A program made the position numbers and the translations under genes. From Acidimicrobiaceae bacterium (lineage in GTDB: Bacteria; Actinomycetota; Acidimicrobiia; Acidimicrobiales; Aldehydirespiratoraceae), in assembly GCA_009837445.1 (NCBI GenBank), contig VXTM01000016.1, forward strand, positions 1 through 61,976: a stretch of 61,976 nucleotides of DNA. The letters are read 5' to 3'. Numbering within the stretch: position 1 is the stretch's first letter; each line of letters opens with the position of its first letter. Below, in pieces: positions 17,164 to 26,844 of the stretch. The notes beneath the pieces were generated by a model. The model searched no databases. It had not been told where the DNA came from and was given only the letters and a program-made list of their open reading frames with translations.

Positions 17164-20100
17164 ATGGTGGACGCTGAGCGGGGTCAGGTGTCGACGGCGT
17201 GGCTCATTCGTGCAGGCCGTAGGGGCGAGCGCGAGAGATTCGCCTTTGAGATCGGTGTGAGTGGTGGGGGGTGGAGTGGGTTGCCAGATCTCACGGCGGT
17301 GTCGAGCCGTCGCCAGTTGGAAACGATGCTCCGCGAACTATCGCCCGACTGGAGCAACCACACGGTCGGCGCCTATGTAGGCCAACTCTGGATGCTGCGG
17401 TGCCACGTTGGTGTGGGTGACCTGGTGGTTATGCCGCTCAAGACGACTTCTCGCATCGCCTTGGGGGTTGTGACGCGACCGTATTGGTACCGCGACGATC
17501 CGGACCCCGGCAGGCGGCACGTCGTGTCTGTCGATTGGAAGCGTACGGATCTGCCGAGAGCCGCCGTCAGAGAAGACCTTCTGAAGTCGCTTGGCTCAGT
17601 CCGCACCATCTGCACGATTGCTCGCAATGACGGAGCCTGGAGACTTCACCAACTGTTGCTCACGGGTATCGATCCAGGGCCTTGTACGGAGATAGGGGCC
17701 GCAGTCGAAACGCCTGAGAGCGTGACGGAGTCTTCCCGGATCCTCGACGAGGACGGGGAGCGTGTCAGCGATTCGACCGACTCGCCTGCGTCAGGCGCTG
17801 AGCCCCAGCAGTTCCACAGAGATGGCATCCAAGACCGAGTGGTCCAGCCTTCCTATAGCATGGCGGCTCTGCGGCCGAGAGGAAGGGCTGTGTCACCGAC
17901 GGTCTATCGCGATACGGGCTACACGCTGATGTATCTGATCGAGGAGATCAGGCACGGGAAGATTGCTCTGCCTGACATCCAGCGGCCCTTCGTGTGGTCG
18001 GCAGCGAAGGTGCGTGACCTGTTTGATTCGATGTACCGGGGCTATCCGGTGGGAACGCTGATGTTCTGGGAGACCGGAGCCGATGTCGGTGTGCGCCAGG
18101 TGGGCGGCGGCGAGAACGACGGCGTGGCCCGGCTGCTCATTGTCGACGGCCAGCAACGGCTCACCTCGTTGTTCGCGGTGCTAACGGGCAGTCCCGTTCT
18201 CACTAGCCGCTATCAGCAGAAACAGATGCGCATCGCGTTCCGACCCGACGACGAGAGCTTTGAGGTCACCGACGTAGCCATCCAACGCGATCCCGAGTTC
18301 ATCTCGGACATCACGGTGCTTTGGGCTGACCGGTACAGATCGACGGTTCGGGCCTTTCTTGAGCGACTCGGGTCACATCGAGGGGCAACGTCCGACGACG
18401 GCGACGGCGGGTGGAGCGACGAACAGGACCGTCTTGAGGAACGGATCGATCGGGTCCGTGATCTGCGCGACTTCCGATTCCAGGTACTCGAGTTGAGTTC
18501 AAGCGCTAACGAGGAGGACGTCGCTGACATCTTCGTTCGGACCAACTCCGAGGGCGTGAAGCTGAAGCAGTCCGACTTCATCTTGACGCTCATGTCGGTT
18601 CACTGGGACAAGGGTCGACGCCAGCTTGAGCAGTTCTGCCGCCAAGCCGTGGACAGGACCGTCACCGGGCCGTCATCAAGAAACGCATTCATCGAGCCGA
18701 GTCCCGACCAGTTGCTTCGCGCCGGTGTCGGGCTCGCCTTCCGGCGGGGCCGGCTCAGCCACGTCTACAACATCTTGAGGGGAAAGGACCTGGAGACCGG
18801 CGACGTCTCCGAAGCTCGCAGGACCGCACAGTTCGAGGCTCTTGCTCATGCTCAGGACCAGGTCTTGGATCTGAGCAACTGGCACGAGTACCTCAAGTGC
18901 CTCACCCACGCAGGATTCCGCAGCAGCCGCATGGTGACCTCCCAGAACGCGCTCATCTACTCCTACATGCTGTGGCTGATCGGCCGATGCGACTTCGGCC
19001 TGGACCGCAAGACGCTGAGGGGTGTCATCGCCCGCTGGTTCTTCATGGCCCAGACGACAGGCCGCTACACCGGCTCCTACGAGTCCCAAATCGAATCCGA
19101 TCTCGGCCGCCTAGCCGCTCTCGCAAACAACGGAGGACAAGCCTTCTGCGACGAACTAGACCGCCTAGTGCGGGCCACGTTCACCAACGACTACTGGCTC
19201 ATCTCACTTCCGAACCGGCTCGACACCTCAGCAGCCAGGTCGCCCGTGCTGACGGCGTATCAGGCCGCCTTGAACCTCCTCGATGCCGAGGCACTGTTCA
19301 GCGATCTGCGCATTCGCGACTTGCTCGATCCAGCCGTTACCGCGCCGCGAGCAGTGGAAAGGCACCACCTGTTCCCGAAGGCACACCTCAAGGCCAAGGG
19401 GATCACCGGAGTCCGTCAGGTCAACGCGATCGCGAACATGGCCTACCTCGACTGGCCCGACAATGCGGACATCTCCGACGACGATCCTCTCACCTACTGG
19501 CCGGCGATGACGACCAGGCTTGATCCCGACCAGCTCGAGCGCCAGATCTACTGGCACGCCCTGCCCGTGGGCTGGGCGCAACTCGACTACGCAACCTTCC
19601 TGGAGCGCAGGCGGACGCTACTGGCAGCTGTAGTGCGCGACGGATTCGACACGCTCTGGGAGGACAGCGCCCCCGAGCCCGCAGAAGGCGTCATCGAACT
19701 GCTGCGAGTCGGCGAGTCGCAGACCGTCGAGTTCAAGTCCACCGCCCGCTGGAACCTCCACGCCGACAAACCCGACAACAAGATGGAGCACGTGATCGCC
19801 AAGACGGTCTGCGGGTTCCTAAACGCCCAAGGCGGCAAGCTGCTCATCGGAGTCGACGACGACGGCAACATCGTCGGCCTCGGCCCGGACCTACAGACCC
19901 TCCGCAAACCCAACAAAGACGGCTATGAGCTGTTCCTACGCCAACTGCTCGACAACACCCTCTCGGTGACCACCGCCGGAATCATCCACATCAACTTCGA
20001 GAGCGTCACAGGCGAAGACGTCTGCGTCGTATCGGCCTCCTCATCTGCCAAGCCGGTCTTCGCCAAGCCCCACGAAGGCGGCAGCGGCCATTCCGAATTC

Positions 20101-20181
20101 TGGGTCCGCATCGGAAACGCCACCAAACAACTCCACGGCGACGACATGCTGGAGTACCAAACCAACCACTGGGGCACGTGA
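17164..20181 (+). CDS. Three-part defence-type protein: modified-DNA-reader-like module, GmrSD-type DUF262/DUF1524 nuclease, Schlafen AlbA_2 domain
   Basis: The ATG at 17164 is chosen because homologous modules start close to TAWLIRAGRRGERERF. Residues about 10-165 resemble the N-terminal module of some Mrr-like restriction enzymes (GQLWMLRCHVGVGDLVVMPLK, then RDDPDPGRRHVVSVDW). Residues about 265-540 are DUF262: DIQRPFVWSAAKVRDLFDSMYRGYPVGT, the nucleotide-binding DGQQRLTSL at 328, and FVRTNSEGVKLKQSDF. DUF1524 follows with the HNH-type motif ERHHLFPKAHL at about 732-742. Residues about 845-1000 are an AlbA_2/Schlafen-type domain (QTVEFKSTARWN, GGKLLIGVDDDGNIVG). GmrSD enzymes cut DNA with modified cytosines using NTP. 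The 1005-residue protein is encoded alone, with no methyltransferase nearby, and is probably a type IV-like anti-phage nuclease (inference). Confidence 0.8.
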   Translation: MVDAERGQVSTAWLIRAGRRGERERFAFEIGVSGGGWSGLPDLTAVSSRRQLETMLRELSPDWSNHTVGAYVGQLWMLRCHVGVGDLVVMPLKTTSRIALGVVTRPYWYRDDPDPGRRHVVSVDWKRTDLPRAAVREDLLKSLGSVRTICTIARNDGAWRLHQLLLTGIDPGPCTEIGAAVETPESVTESSRILDEDGERVSDSTDSPASGAEPQQFHRDGIQDRVVQPSYSMAALRPRGRAVSPTVYRDTGYTLMYLIEEIRHGKIALPDIQRPFVWSAAKVRDLFDSMYRGYPVGTLMFWETGADVGVRQVGGGENDGVARLLIVDGQQRLTSLFAVLTGSPVLTSRYQQKQMRIAFRPDDESFEVTDVAIQRDPEFISDITVLWADRYRSTVRAFLERLGSHRGATSDDGDGGWSDEQDRLEERIDRVRDLRDFRFQVLELSSSANEEDVADIFVRTNSEGVKLKQSDFILTLMSVHWDKGRRQLEQFCRQAVDRTVTGPSSRNAFIEPSPDQLLRAGVGLAFRRGRLSHVYNILRGKDLETGDVSEARRTAQFEALAHAQDQVLDLSNWHEYLKCLTHAGFRSSRMVTSQNALIYSYMLWLIGRCDFGLDRKTLRGVIARWFFMAQTTGRYTGSYESQIESDLGRLAALANNGGQAFCDELDRLVRATFTNDYWLISLPNRLDTSAARSPVLTAYQAALNLLDAEALFSDLRIRDLLDPAVTAPRAVERHHLFPKAHLKAKGITGVRQVNAIANMAYLDWPDNADISDDDPLTYWPAMTTRLDPDQLERQIYWHALPVGWAQLDYATFLERRRTLLAAVVRDGFDTLWEDSAPEPAEGVIELLRVGESQTVEFKSTARWNLHADKPDNKMEHVIAKTVCGFLNAQGGKLLIGVDDDGNIVGLGPDLQTLRKPNKDGYELFLRQLLDNTLSVTTAGIIHINFESVTGEDVCVVSASSSAKPVFAKPHEGGSGHSEFWVRIGNATKQLHGDDMLEYQTNHWGT

Positions 20182-21000
20182 CCATCGCCCATCGCTGAGA
20201 CCCGGAGAACCTGACCGGCCCCGGGTCATCTGGACCTAGCGGCTAGCTATGGATTGACCAGGCCCCGAGATTTCTTGGGTCGCCCAAACCAGTGAAATAC
20301 CAGCCGCGAAGTGCGCCAGCAGGCCGACGCACACAATACCGAACGAGCCCCCACCGCTGGTGCCTCGGTCGCGGCAGGTTCTATACCGTCGTCGAGCCTC
20401 ATGACCGGCCAAGTGTCTAACACCACGGCCGTGTCGCGCTTGGCCACGCCCCCCTACATCTCGATGCCCGCGGGCTCACGACGGGCGGGCCCGCGCCTGG
20501 GAGACGCCTCGCCGGGGTAGTCGGCGTCGATCTCGGCTCGCCGGGCGCGGTCCAACGATCCCCCACGCCAGGGAAGCGCCCAGCATCAACCAGGAACTCC
20601 TCGACTGCCCCAGCGCGTTCAGCCTCGGTCGGCTCCTCGTCGTAATCGCCATGGAAGGACGCCTAATCAGTCAGCAGGCCTCCCAATGGCACCCCATCGA
20701 GATCCTTGTATGTAGGGCGAGAAGTCCGACATGCCCTCCAGCGTAGGCACCGGGTCGCTGGCCGAGCCGCGCCCGAGGGTCACTGTCCTCCGCCACTGGG
20801 CACCGCCGACAGGTCGCCCGTGCAGAACTCGCTGTTCGGAACTGGAGGTCGCCGGTTCAGGCGTTCAGGCTCGCACGTGCAGGACCGCTCTTGGCGTATC
20901 AGACACACCCCATGTGCGGGGACAGATCGACGGCGCGGGACCGGGCGGGAGGTGCGGTTGGCTAGTGGCGGGTCTGGAGGTGTTCGCCTCGCGGGGAGCG
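20182..21000. other. Gene-free interval after the defence gene
   Basis: About 820 bp in which no open frame on either strand shows a ribosome-binding site, signal, or family feature. The longest plus-strand frames are Arg/Pro/His-rich and run antisense to the gene at 21001-21732. No structured repeat was noticed. Confidence 0.5.
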
Positions 21001-21732
21001 TCAGATCAGCGCCGACACCGATGCCATGGCATCTACCACTGCCGCGACCACAAGCACGAACGCGCCCAGCGCGAGCCAGCGATCACGGAATACGGGCAGG
21101 CCAGCGCGGAGGCGCTGGACCATCCGGTCAGCCTCCCGCTCCGAACGGAACACCCACACTGGGTTGCCTTGCTCCGCGACGCCGTTCTCGACTCCGCATC
21201 CCATCATCAAGGCCCCATCGAAGTTGAGCCCCCCGACCCATCGTCCATGCTGGCACAGATGCCGCACATCCGTGACGGGGCCTGTGCTGCGGCGGCGGGT
21301 GCGCCTGTACATCACGACGACGAAACCCCGCGCACCGAGCCCGGTGCTCAGCTCAGCGACGTCGTATCTGCATCTCGCTCGCCGCCGCGGTCTGTGGGCG
21401 ATGCTCCACCCGCCGCAACACCGCCTCGCCCGCCGCGGGTCTTCCACCCGCCCCGTCAGCAATGCTTCTATGCGTTCAGGGTCGCCGCTGTCAATCACGT
21501 CCACACGCCGGCGGCCAAGAGTCCCTGCGTGCGCCGCCTGGGCAATGTCCAGGCGGTCCTGCATCTTGCTCAGATCTGCAATCATCCGCGAAATGTGCGC
21601 TTCCGTCAGCAGCGGACCGTCACCGTTCCTGACGAGGCTGCCCGACACGGACCCATCCGAACGCAACTCGAATTCGTAGCGGCTGGCCTCGGTCGTATCG
21701 ACTGGGATCCGCGCACGCAATGGTGTGGACAT
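21001..21732 (-). CDS. Uncharacterised protein with C-terminal membrane anchor
   Basis: An ATG at 21732 with a GAGG about 9 nt upstream opens a 243-residue protein. The N-terminal 90 residues look like an ordinary soluble domain (SRYEFELRSDGSVSG, ISRMIADLSKMQDRLDIAQAA). The middle is Arg-rich with several cysteines. The C terminus has an amphipathic block (VWVFRSEREADRMVQRLRAG) and one membrane span (WLALGAFVLVVAAVVDAMAS). No family is recognised. It sits between the defence gene and the integrase and is probably cargo of the mobile region. Confidence 0.45.
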   Translation of the reverse strand: MSTPLRARIPVDTTEASRYEFELRSDGSVSGSLVRNGDGPLLTEAHISRMIADLSKMQDRLDIAQAAHAGTLGRRRVDVIDSGDPERIEALLTGRVEDPRRARRCCGGWSIAHRPRRRARCRYDVAELSTGLGARGFVVVMYRRTRRRSTGPVTDVRHLCQHGRWVGGLNFDGALMMGCGVENGVAEQGNPVWVFRSEREADRMVQRLRAGLPVFRDRWLALGAFVLVVAAVVDAMASVSALI

Positions 21733-22306
21733 TGAAAGCCTCGTATAGCCGCTTCAACGGGGAGCGAAAAGAGTATCTGGGCCCAGCGCAAACCAACGAC
21801 GGATCGCCCCACAGCCACCCTCGCTCACCGATACCGCCAGCCAGCGAGGAGGATGGCCAAGCGCCCAACGCGTTGCCGCGGGCTGCGGCCCAGACAGGGT
21901 GGACACACGGAGAACGCATCCGCGGAACCGCACAAGATGTGGAGGCAGTCCCTCAGGGTGCTCGAACGCCGAGGCCGGATGCGGCCATTAAGCACCCCGA
22001 CGTCCCACGCCGCCAGCGACTCGACCCGCTCAAACCTACAACGCGCTCTGAGGTTGCCCGAATCGCGTTCTGAGATCTGCCAACACGCGTCCAAGCACGC
22101 AGGTCACGCGAGCCCATGACCTGCGGCTTCGGGATTACGCGCCAGCCCCCCAGCGGATAGGCGTGCTTGTCACATAGGTGACGGCGGCCTGACGAGCCGC
22201 GCAGTCCGTTCCCGTCTGGTTGCGGCGATGCGGGCCTGTCGCCGTAACCCAGCAGCCGACACCAGCCGCAGCGGCGCCTACCAGGCCGGTGTGTAGCTTT
22301 GGTGGT
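21733..22306. other. Interval between the C-terminally anchored protein and the integrase
   Basis: No gene is supported in these 574 bp. A plus-strand frame begins plausibly (KASYSRFNGERKEYLGPAQ, from about 21733) but turns into low-complexity sequence with no motif, so it may be a gene remnant. No direct repeat matching the far side of the integrase was recognised. Confidence 0.4.
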
Positions 22307-23476
22307 CTATGCGATGTAGTCGTTCCATTGCTGCATGAGGGTGCGGCGGCGTTCGAGCATGTCGGAGCGGGCGTAGGCGCCCTCGACGCCGCGCACGACG
22401 TGTCCCAGTGCCATCTCGGCGAGGTCTCTGGGCACACCGGCGTCTGAGCACCACGAACGGAACGTGGCCCGCAGCCCGTGCGCTGAGGTGGGGATGTCGA
22501 GTTCTCTCAGCAGCTTCACGTAGGTGGCATCTGACACCGCTCGACCCGTGATCGGCGACGGGAACACCAGCCCGGTGTTGTCGTTGTTGTTGGTGTGGCT
22601 GCGGGCTTCGGTGAGCACCTCAACAGCTCGTGTGCTGAGTGGTATCCGGAACTGTGTGCCGGTCTTGTAGCGGGCTGCGGGGATGGTCCACACCGCGGTG
22701 TCGAGGTCGAACTCGTCCCAGGTGGCACAGCGGACCTCGCCGGGTCGGGTCGCGGTCAACGCCAGCAGCTCAACAGCCAGCTTGGTGGCTGCGGCCGCGG
22801 CTGATGCCCGGACCATCTTGAGCGCGTAGGGGAGGTCGCTGTGGTGCAGCGCCCGCTGGTGGTTGGTGCGGTGGCGCAGCTTGGGCATCGCAGCCACAGC
22901 CGCCGCAGTCGGGTCAGCCTCGCGCAGGCCGCGGCCCATCGCGTATTTCATGGTGGTGGAGATCCGTTGTGCGGTGCGGCGGGCCAGTTCGGGGCGGTCC
23001 CACACCCGGTCAAGCACCGCCACCACATCGGCTGCGGCCACCTCCGCGACCGGCATCGGCCCGATCGTCGCGTCGATGTGGTTCGCCAGCAGTGACCGCC
23101 ACGACTGTTCGGTGTTGCTGGTGGGCTTCCAGTTGGTGCGGTGCAACTCGATCACCGACACCATCGCGTCTGAGAACGTCACCGCGTTGCGTCGCCGCGG
23201 GTCGCGTCCCTCCTCCACAGCCTGGCGGTTGGCCAGCGCCCGCTCACGCGCCAGCGCCAAAGAAACCGCGGGATAGGCGCCCAGCCCGAGGCTCACGACC
23301 CGGCCCCCGATGCGGATGCGCTGGGCCCAGGTCTTTGACCAGCGGCCGTTCACCGTCGGCTTCACCAGTAGGCTCAGCCCATGTCCGCCTCTGCCGTCTC
23401 CGTAGCGACCGGCCCGGTTGATGGTGCGCACGAACGCCGCGGTCAGCACCTTCGGACGGGAGGAACTCGAACTCAT
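22307..23476 (-). CDS. int: P4-type tyrosine recombinase (integrase)
   Basis: The 389-residue protein has an N-terminal DUF4102-like arm-binding domain (RGGHGLSLLVKPTVNGRWSKTW ... SLGLGAYPAVSLALAR), a core-binding domain from about residue 100 and a C-terminal catalytic domain. The tyrosine-recombinase residues are visible: Arg244 (TRPGEVR), Lys271, His333 and Arg336 (HGLRATFR), His359 (GHVVRG) and nucleophile Tyr368. All being present, it is probably active. P4-type integrases mobilise genomic islands. It is transcribed toward the accessory region and its 5' end faces the conserved sigR gene, so the island most likely extends leftward. No tRNA gene was found next to it, so the att site is not assigned. 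Confidence 0.9.
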   Translation of the reverse strand: MSSSSSRPKVLTAAFVRTINRAGRYGDGRGGHGLSLLVKPTVNGRWSKTWAQRIRIGGRVVSLGLGAYPAVSLALARERALANRQAVEEGRDPRRRNAVTFSDAMVSVIELHRTNWKPTSNTEQSWRSLLANHIDATIGPMPVAEVAAADVVAVLDRVWDRPELARRTAQRISTTMKYAMGRGLREADPTAAAVAAMPKLRHRTNHQRALHHSDLPYALKMVRASAAAAATKLAVELLALTATRPGEVRCATWDEFDLDTAVWTIPAARYKTGTQFRIPLSTRAVEVLTEARSHTNNNDNTGLVFPSPITGRAVSDATYVKLLRELDIPTSAHGLRATFRSWCSDAGVPRDLAEMALGHVVRGVEGAYARSDMLERRRTLMQQWNDYIA

Positions 23477-23689
23477 GGCTACCCTTCATGTTACCACTTT
23501 TCGTCTGGCATTGTACGCTACAGGGCGGCACACGCAGACACAAACACACCGGCCCTCACCCTCTCTGAAATGGGCCTTTAACTCGGATTATTGGCCTGCC
23601 ATGGCCCGGCGTGTCCCCCGCTGTCACAACAGGGTGTGAGTCCCCTTTCGGGCTCTCTCGTCCCCGGCATCCCCAGAGGCGGCTTCTAG

Positions 23690-24331
23690 ATGGCCGACCA
23701 GGCAACCTTCGCGGACGACGCCCTGCCGCTCATGCCGTCGCTCTACTCGGCGGCGCTCCGGTTGACCCGCAACCGCGCCGACGCCGAGGACCTGGTCTCG
23801 GAGACCTACCTGCGGGCCTACCGGTCCTACGGCACGTTCACCGCGGGGACCAACCTCAAGGCCTGGATGTACCGCATCCTCACCAATGCCTACATCACCG
23901 ACTACCGGCGCCGGCAGCGCCGGCCCGCCGAGACCGACCTGGGCGATGTGGAGCACCTCTACCTCTACCGCCGCCTCGGCGGCGACACCGGGGCGAGGCT
24001 CGGTCGCAGCGTGGAGGACGAACTCGCCGGCCTGTTCGCGGACCACGAGGTCACCCAGGCGGTGGAGGGCCTCCCGGACTACTACCGGCTGCCGGTGCTG
24101 CTCGCCGACGTGGAGGGCTTCTCCTACTCCGAGATCGCCGAGATCCTCGACGTGCCGATAGGCACGGTGATGAGCCGCCTGCATCGGGGAAGAAAACAAC
24201 TCCACAAGCGGTTGTACGACTTTGCCTTCCGCAACCGGCTCGTCCCCGACGCCGGTGACCTCCCCGCCGGCAACGCCACCGAACCACCCCCGGGCGACAC
24301 CCCCGACCGGGACCAGGACCACAGGAGCTGA
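23690..24331 (+). CDS. sigR: ECF sigma factor, SigR/SigH type (thiol-oxidative stress)
   Basis: The 213-residue protein has sigma region 2 ([26 protein letters not shown] and [22 protein letters not shown]) and region 4 ([33 protein letters not shown]), characteristic of the SigR/SigH group. In actinobacteria this factor transcribes thioredoxin and other thiol-repair genes on disulfide stress. The next gene, 3 bp after its stop, is its RsrA-type zinc anti-sigma factor, which fixes the assignment. Its C terminus has a short acidic/proline tail. The 210 bp upstream separate it from the integrase; I did not find a clear SigR-type promoter there. Confidence 0.9.
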   Translation: MADQATFADDALPLMPSLYSAALRLTRNRADAEDLVSETYLRAYRSYGTFTAGTNLKAWMYRILTNAYITDYRRRQRRPAETDLGDVEHLYLYRRLGGDTGARLGRSVEDELAGLFADHEVTQAVEGLPDYYRLPVLLADVEGFSYSEIAEILDVPIGTVMSRLHRGRKQLHKRLYDFAFRNRLVPDAGDLPAGNATEPPPGDTPDRDQDHRS

Positions 24332-24334
24332 GCC

Positions 24335-24580
24335 GTGGCTCACGAGTGCGACGACAAATGTGACGACATCTGCCGAGACCTGCACCTCTATCTCGACGGA
24401 GAGGCGACGGTCTCGACCCGGACCGTGATCTCGGTGCACCTCGAGGAGTGCCCGTCGTGCGCCCACGTGTTCCGCTTCGAGTCGCAGGTCCGGATGGTGG
24501 TGGCCCGCTGCTGCGCGGAGGCGGTCCCGGACTCGCTGCGAGTGCGCGTCCTGGAAGCCATCTACACTGCGGACCCATGA
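24335..24580 (+). CDS. rsrA: RsrA-type zinc-binding anti-sigma factor
   Basis: An 81-residue protein starting at GTG 24335, preceded by AGGAG. It has the ZAS signature H-x3-C-x2-C (HLEECPSC at about residues 35-42) with an upstream Cys/His-rich segment (HECDDKCDDICRDLH). These residues bind zinc. In the family, oxidation to a disulfide releases zinc and the sigma factor. It overlaps the next small gene by an ATGA junction. The size fits RsrA/RshA. Confidence 0.9.
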   Translation: MAHECDDKCDDICRDLHLYLDGEATVSTRTVISVHLEECPSCAHVFRFESQVRMVVARCCAEAVPDSLRVRVLEAIYTADP

Positions 24581-24708
24581 CCATCGCTGGAGTCGTCTGG
24601 CACTTCTGGATCGCCGTCCCGCTGGCCGTGGCCGGCATCGTCTCGATCGTGGCCACGATCGCCGGCTATCTCCAGAAGGTCACCTACAAGCGATACCCGA
24701 GGGACTGA
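24577..24708 (+). CDS. Small single-span membrane protein coupled to rsrA
   Basis: The ATG at 24577 overlaps the rsrA stop (ATGA). The 43-residue product has one membrane span (FWIAVPLAVAGIVSIVATIAGYL) followed by a basic cytoplasmic end (QKVTYKRYPRD). Similar very short proteins with a K-x-x-YPR end occur in actinobacterial genomes; their function is unknown to me. Overlap with rsrA implies co-expression with the redox-stress operon. Confidence 0.7.
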   Translation: MTIAGVVWHFWIAVPLAVAGIVSIVATIAGYLQKVTYKRYPRD

Positions 24709-24718
24709 ACCCCTCCCC

Positions 24719-25876
24719 ATGGGCGCCGCCGCCGGCGATCCCGCCGCCGGAGACTCCGCCGAGATCGCGAGGCTGGTCGACTCTGCCGACCACGACGGAT
24801 CCGCCGAGCCCGAAGATCTCTCTGATCCCATCGACTGGGACATGGCCCGCCGGGTGGCTCTGCGGACCGCGAGACGCGAGCCCTACACGGCGCCGCGCTG
24901 GCGTGACGGCCTAGCCGAGGACTTCCTTGAGTGCACCCAGCGGGCCGAGGAGTTGGTGGCCGAATGCACCGGCCTGCGGTCGAAGGCGGGCCCGGCCCGG
25001 GGCAGGGTCACCGACCGGGCCGGCTGGATCGACGCCAACCTGGCCTCGTTCCAGCGGCTGCTGCGTCCCCTGACCGCCAAGCTCGGCTCGAGTTCCGACG
25101 GCGTGATGGCGCCCGTCACCCGACGGGTAGCCGGTGCCGAGATAGGCGTGATGCTGGGGTGGATGTCTACCCGGGTGCTGGGCCAGTACGACCTTCTCGT
25201 CATCGAGGACGAGAAGCCCGAGGAACAGGACATCGTGTATTACGTGGCCCCCAACGTCGTGTCGCTGGAGAACCGCTACGCGTTCGACGCAGGCCAGTTC
25301 CGGCTCTGGCTGGCTCTCCACGAGGTCACCCACCGGGCCCAGTTCACCGGCGTGGACTGGATGCGCGCCCACTTCATCGGCCTGGTCGAGTCGGTGCTCG
25401 ACTCGGTAGATCCCGATCCCAAGCGGATCGCGGAAGCCGCTCGCCGGGTGCTGGAGGCCCGCCGCAGGGGTGAGGACCCGCTGGCTGCGGGCGGCGTGAT
25501 GGGGTTGTTCGCCTCGGAGGCCCAGGTCGAGACGCTGGAGAGGCTGAGCGGGTTGATGAGCCTGCTGGAGGGCCATGGCGACGTGGTCATGGACCGTGCC
25601 GGCGACGGCCTGGTCCCCTCCGCGCCCCGTTTCGGCCGGGTCATGCGCAACCGCCGCAAGTCGGCGCGCGGCTTCAACAAGGTCTTCCAGCGGCTGGTCG
25701 GCCTCGACGCCAAGATCAAGCAGTACGCCGAGGGAGAGCAGTTCATCGAAGCCGTCGAGGAGGTGGGCGGCACGGCCCTGCTCGACCGGGTGTGGGAGGG
25801 TCCCGAGAACGTCCCCGGCATCGCCGAGATCCGCAGCCCCGACGACTGGATCGCCCGTATGGGCGCCGCGGCCTGA
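24719..25876 (+). CDS. Zinc-dependent metalloprotease-like protein (DUF2342, F420-associated family)
   Basis: The 385-residue product belongs to the actinobacterial DUF2342 family, recognised by LALHEVTHRAQFTGVDWMRAHFIGLVES (HEVTH zincin motif at about residues 201-205) and the upstream VAPNVVSLENRYAFDAGQFRLWL. A zinc-dependent peptidase role is predicted from the motif, but no substrate is established. In Mycobacterium the homologue (Rv3626c) is next to tilS and hpt, as here. It runs in the same direction as tilS, 27 bp downstream. Confidence 0.85.
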   Translation: MGAAAGDPAAGDSAEIARLVDSADHDGSAEPEDLSDPIDWDMARRVALRTARREPYTAPRWRDGLAEDFLECTQRAEELVAECTGLRSKAGPARGRVTDRAGWIDANLASFQRLLRPLTAKLGSSSDGVMAPVTRRVAGAEIGVMLGWMSTRVLGQYDLLVIEDEKPEEQDIVYYVAPNVVSLENRYAFDAGQFRLWLALHEVTHRAQFTGVDWMRAHFIGLVESVLDSVDPDPKRIAEAARRVLEARRRGEDPLAAGGVMGLFASEAQVETLERLSGLMSLLEGHGDVVMDRAGDGLVPSAPRFGRVMRNRRKSARGFNKVFQRLVGLDAKIKQYAEGEQFIEAVEEVGGTALLDRVWEGPENVPGIAEIRSPDDWIARMGAAA

Positions 25877-25903
25877 AGAGGCCGAGCGGAGGGGTCTCGA
25901 TCG

Positions 25904-26791
25904 GTGGACGGAACCCTCCAGACGGATGTCGAGGCGCTGCTGGCTCGCTGTGTCTTCCCGGTGCCCGGCACCGCGGTTACCTGCGGACTCTCGGGTGGTC
26001 CCGACTCCTCGGCGCTGGTGGCGCTGGCGCTCCAGGCCGGGCTCGACGTCACCGCCTGGCATGTGGATCACGGCCTGCGTCCCTCATCGGGCGCCGAAGC
26101 CGAGGCGGCCCGCGCCATCGCGGCCCGGCTGGGCGCCGGCTTCGAGCTGCGGCGGGTGTGCGTGGAGCCGGGCCCCAACCTCGAGGCCCGGGCCCGCGAC
26201 GCTCGCTACGAGGCCCTGCCGCCGGAGGTCATGGTTGGCCACACCGCCGACGACCGGGCCGAGACCGTGCTGTTCAACATCGGCCGGGGCGCGGGGCTCG
26301 CCGGCGCGGCGGCCCCCCATTCCGGTGTCCGCCGTCCCCTGCTAGGGCTGCGCCGCTTCGAGACCCGGGCCCTCTGCGAGCATCTGGGTCTCACAACGGT
26401 GCTGGACCCCATGAACGACGACCCCTCCTTCTCCAGAGTGGCCATTCGCAACGAGGTGATTCCGGCCCTGGCCCGGGCGCTCGGCCGCGACCCCGTGCCG
26501 CTGCTCAACCGGCACGCCGAGCTGGCCTCGCAGGCATTGGAGGTCATTGCCGATCTGGCGGCCGGACTCGACCCCACCGACGCGGCCCAGGTGACTGCGG
26601 CCCCCCGAGCGGTCGCGGCCGAGGCTTTGAGGACGTGGATCTCCGGGACCGCCGGCTTGCCCCCGTCGGCCGGCTCGATCGACCGCGTGCTCGAAGTTGC
26701 TGCCGGCCGGAGCGTCGCCACCGAGATCACCGGCGGCCACCGGGTGGCCCGCCGCGCCGGCCGGCTCCGCATCGAGGCCCGGACGCAGTAA
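25904..26791 (+). CDS. tilS: tRNA(Ile)-lysidine synthase
   Basis: The N-type ATP-pyrophosphatase signature SGGPDSSAL appears at about residue 28, followed by WHVDHGLRPSS and GHTADDRAETVLFNIGRGAGL. The enzyme attaches lysine to C34 of the CAU-anticodon tRNA(Ile) so it reads AUA. At 295 residues it is shorter than the Escherichia coli enzyme and lacks part of the C-terminal extension, as is usual in actinobacteria. Start codon is GTG. Confidence 0.93.
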   Translation: MDGTLQTDVEALLARCVFPVPGTAVTCGLSGGPDSSALVALALQAGLDVTAWHVDHGLRPSSGAEAEAARAIAARLGAGFELRRVCVEPGPNLEARARDARYEALPPEVMVGHTADDRAETVLFNIGRGAGLAGAAAPHSGVRRPLLGLRRFETRALCEHLGLTTVLDPMNDDPSFSRVAIRNEVIPALARALGRDPVPLLNRHAELASQALEVIADLAAGLDPTDAAQVTAAPRAVAAEALRTWISGTAGLPPSAGSIDRVLEVAAGRSVATEITGGHRVARRAGRLRIEARTQ

Positions 26792-26844
26792 ATCGCGGCC
26801 ACCAAGGCGGCAAAGGCTCCGTTGGGGCCCGCTATGGTGCCAAG

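Noticed and set aside
20731..21735. A 334-codon plus-strand frame antisense to the gene at 21001-21732
   Set aside because: Pro/Arg/His-rich, no domain or signal. The minus-strand frame has a ribosome-binding site and a membrane span and is preferred.
23620..23660. Sequence agggtgtgagtcccct next to the integrase, resembling a tRNA T-arm and hence an att site
   Set aside because: The stem pairs, but the loop (TGTGAGT) lacks the invariant TTC of tRNA T-loops, and no acceptor, D- or anticodon arm fits around it.
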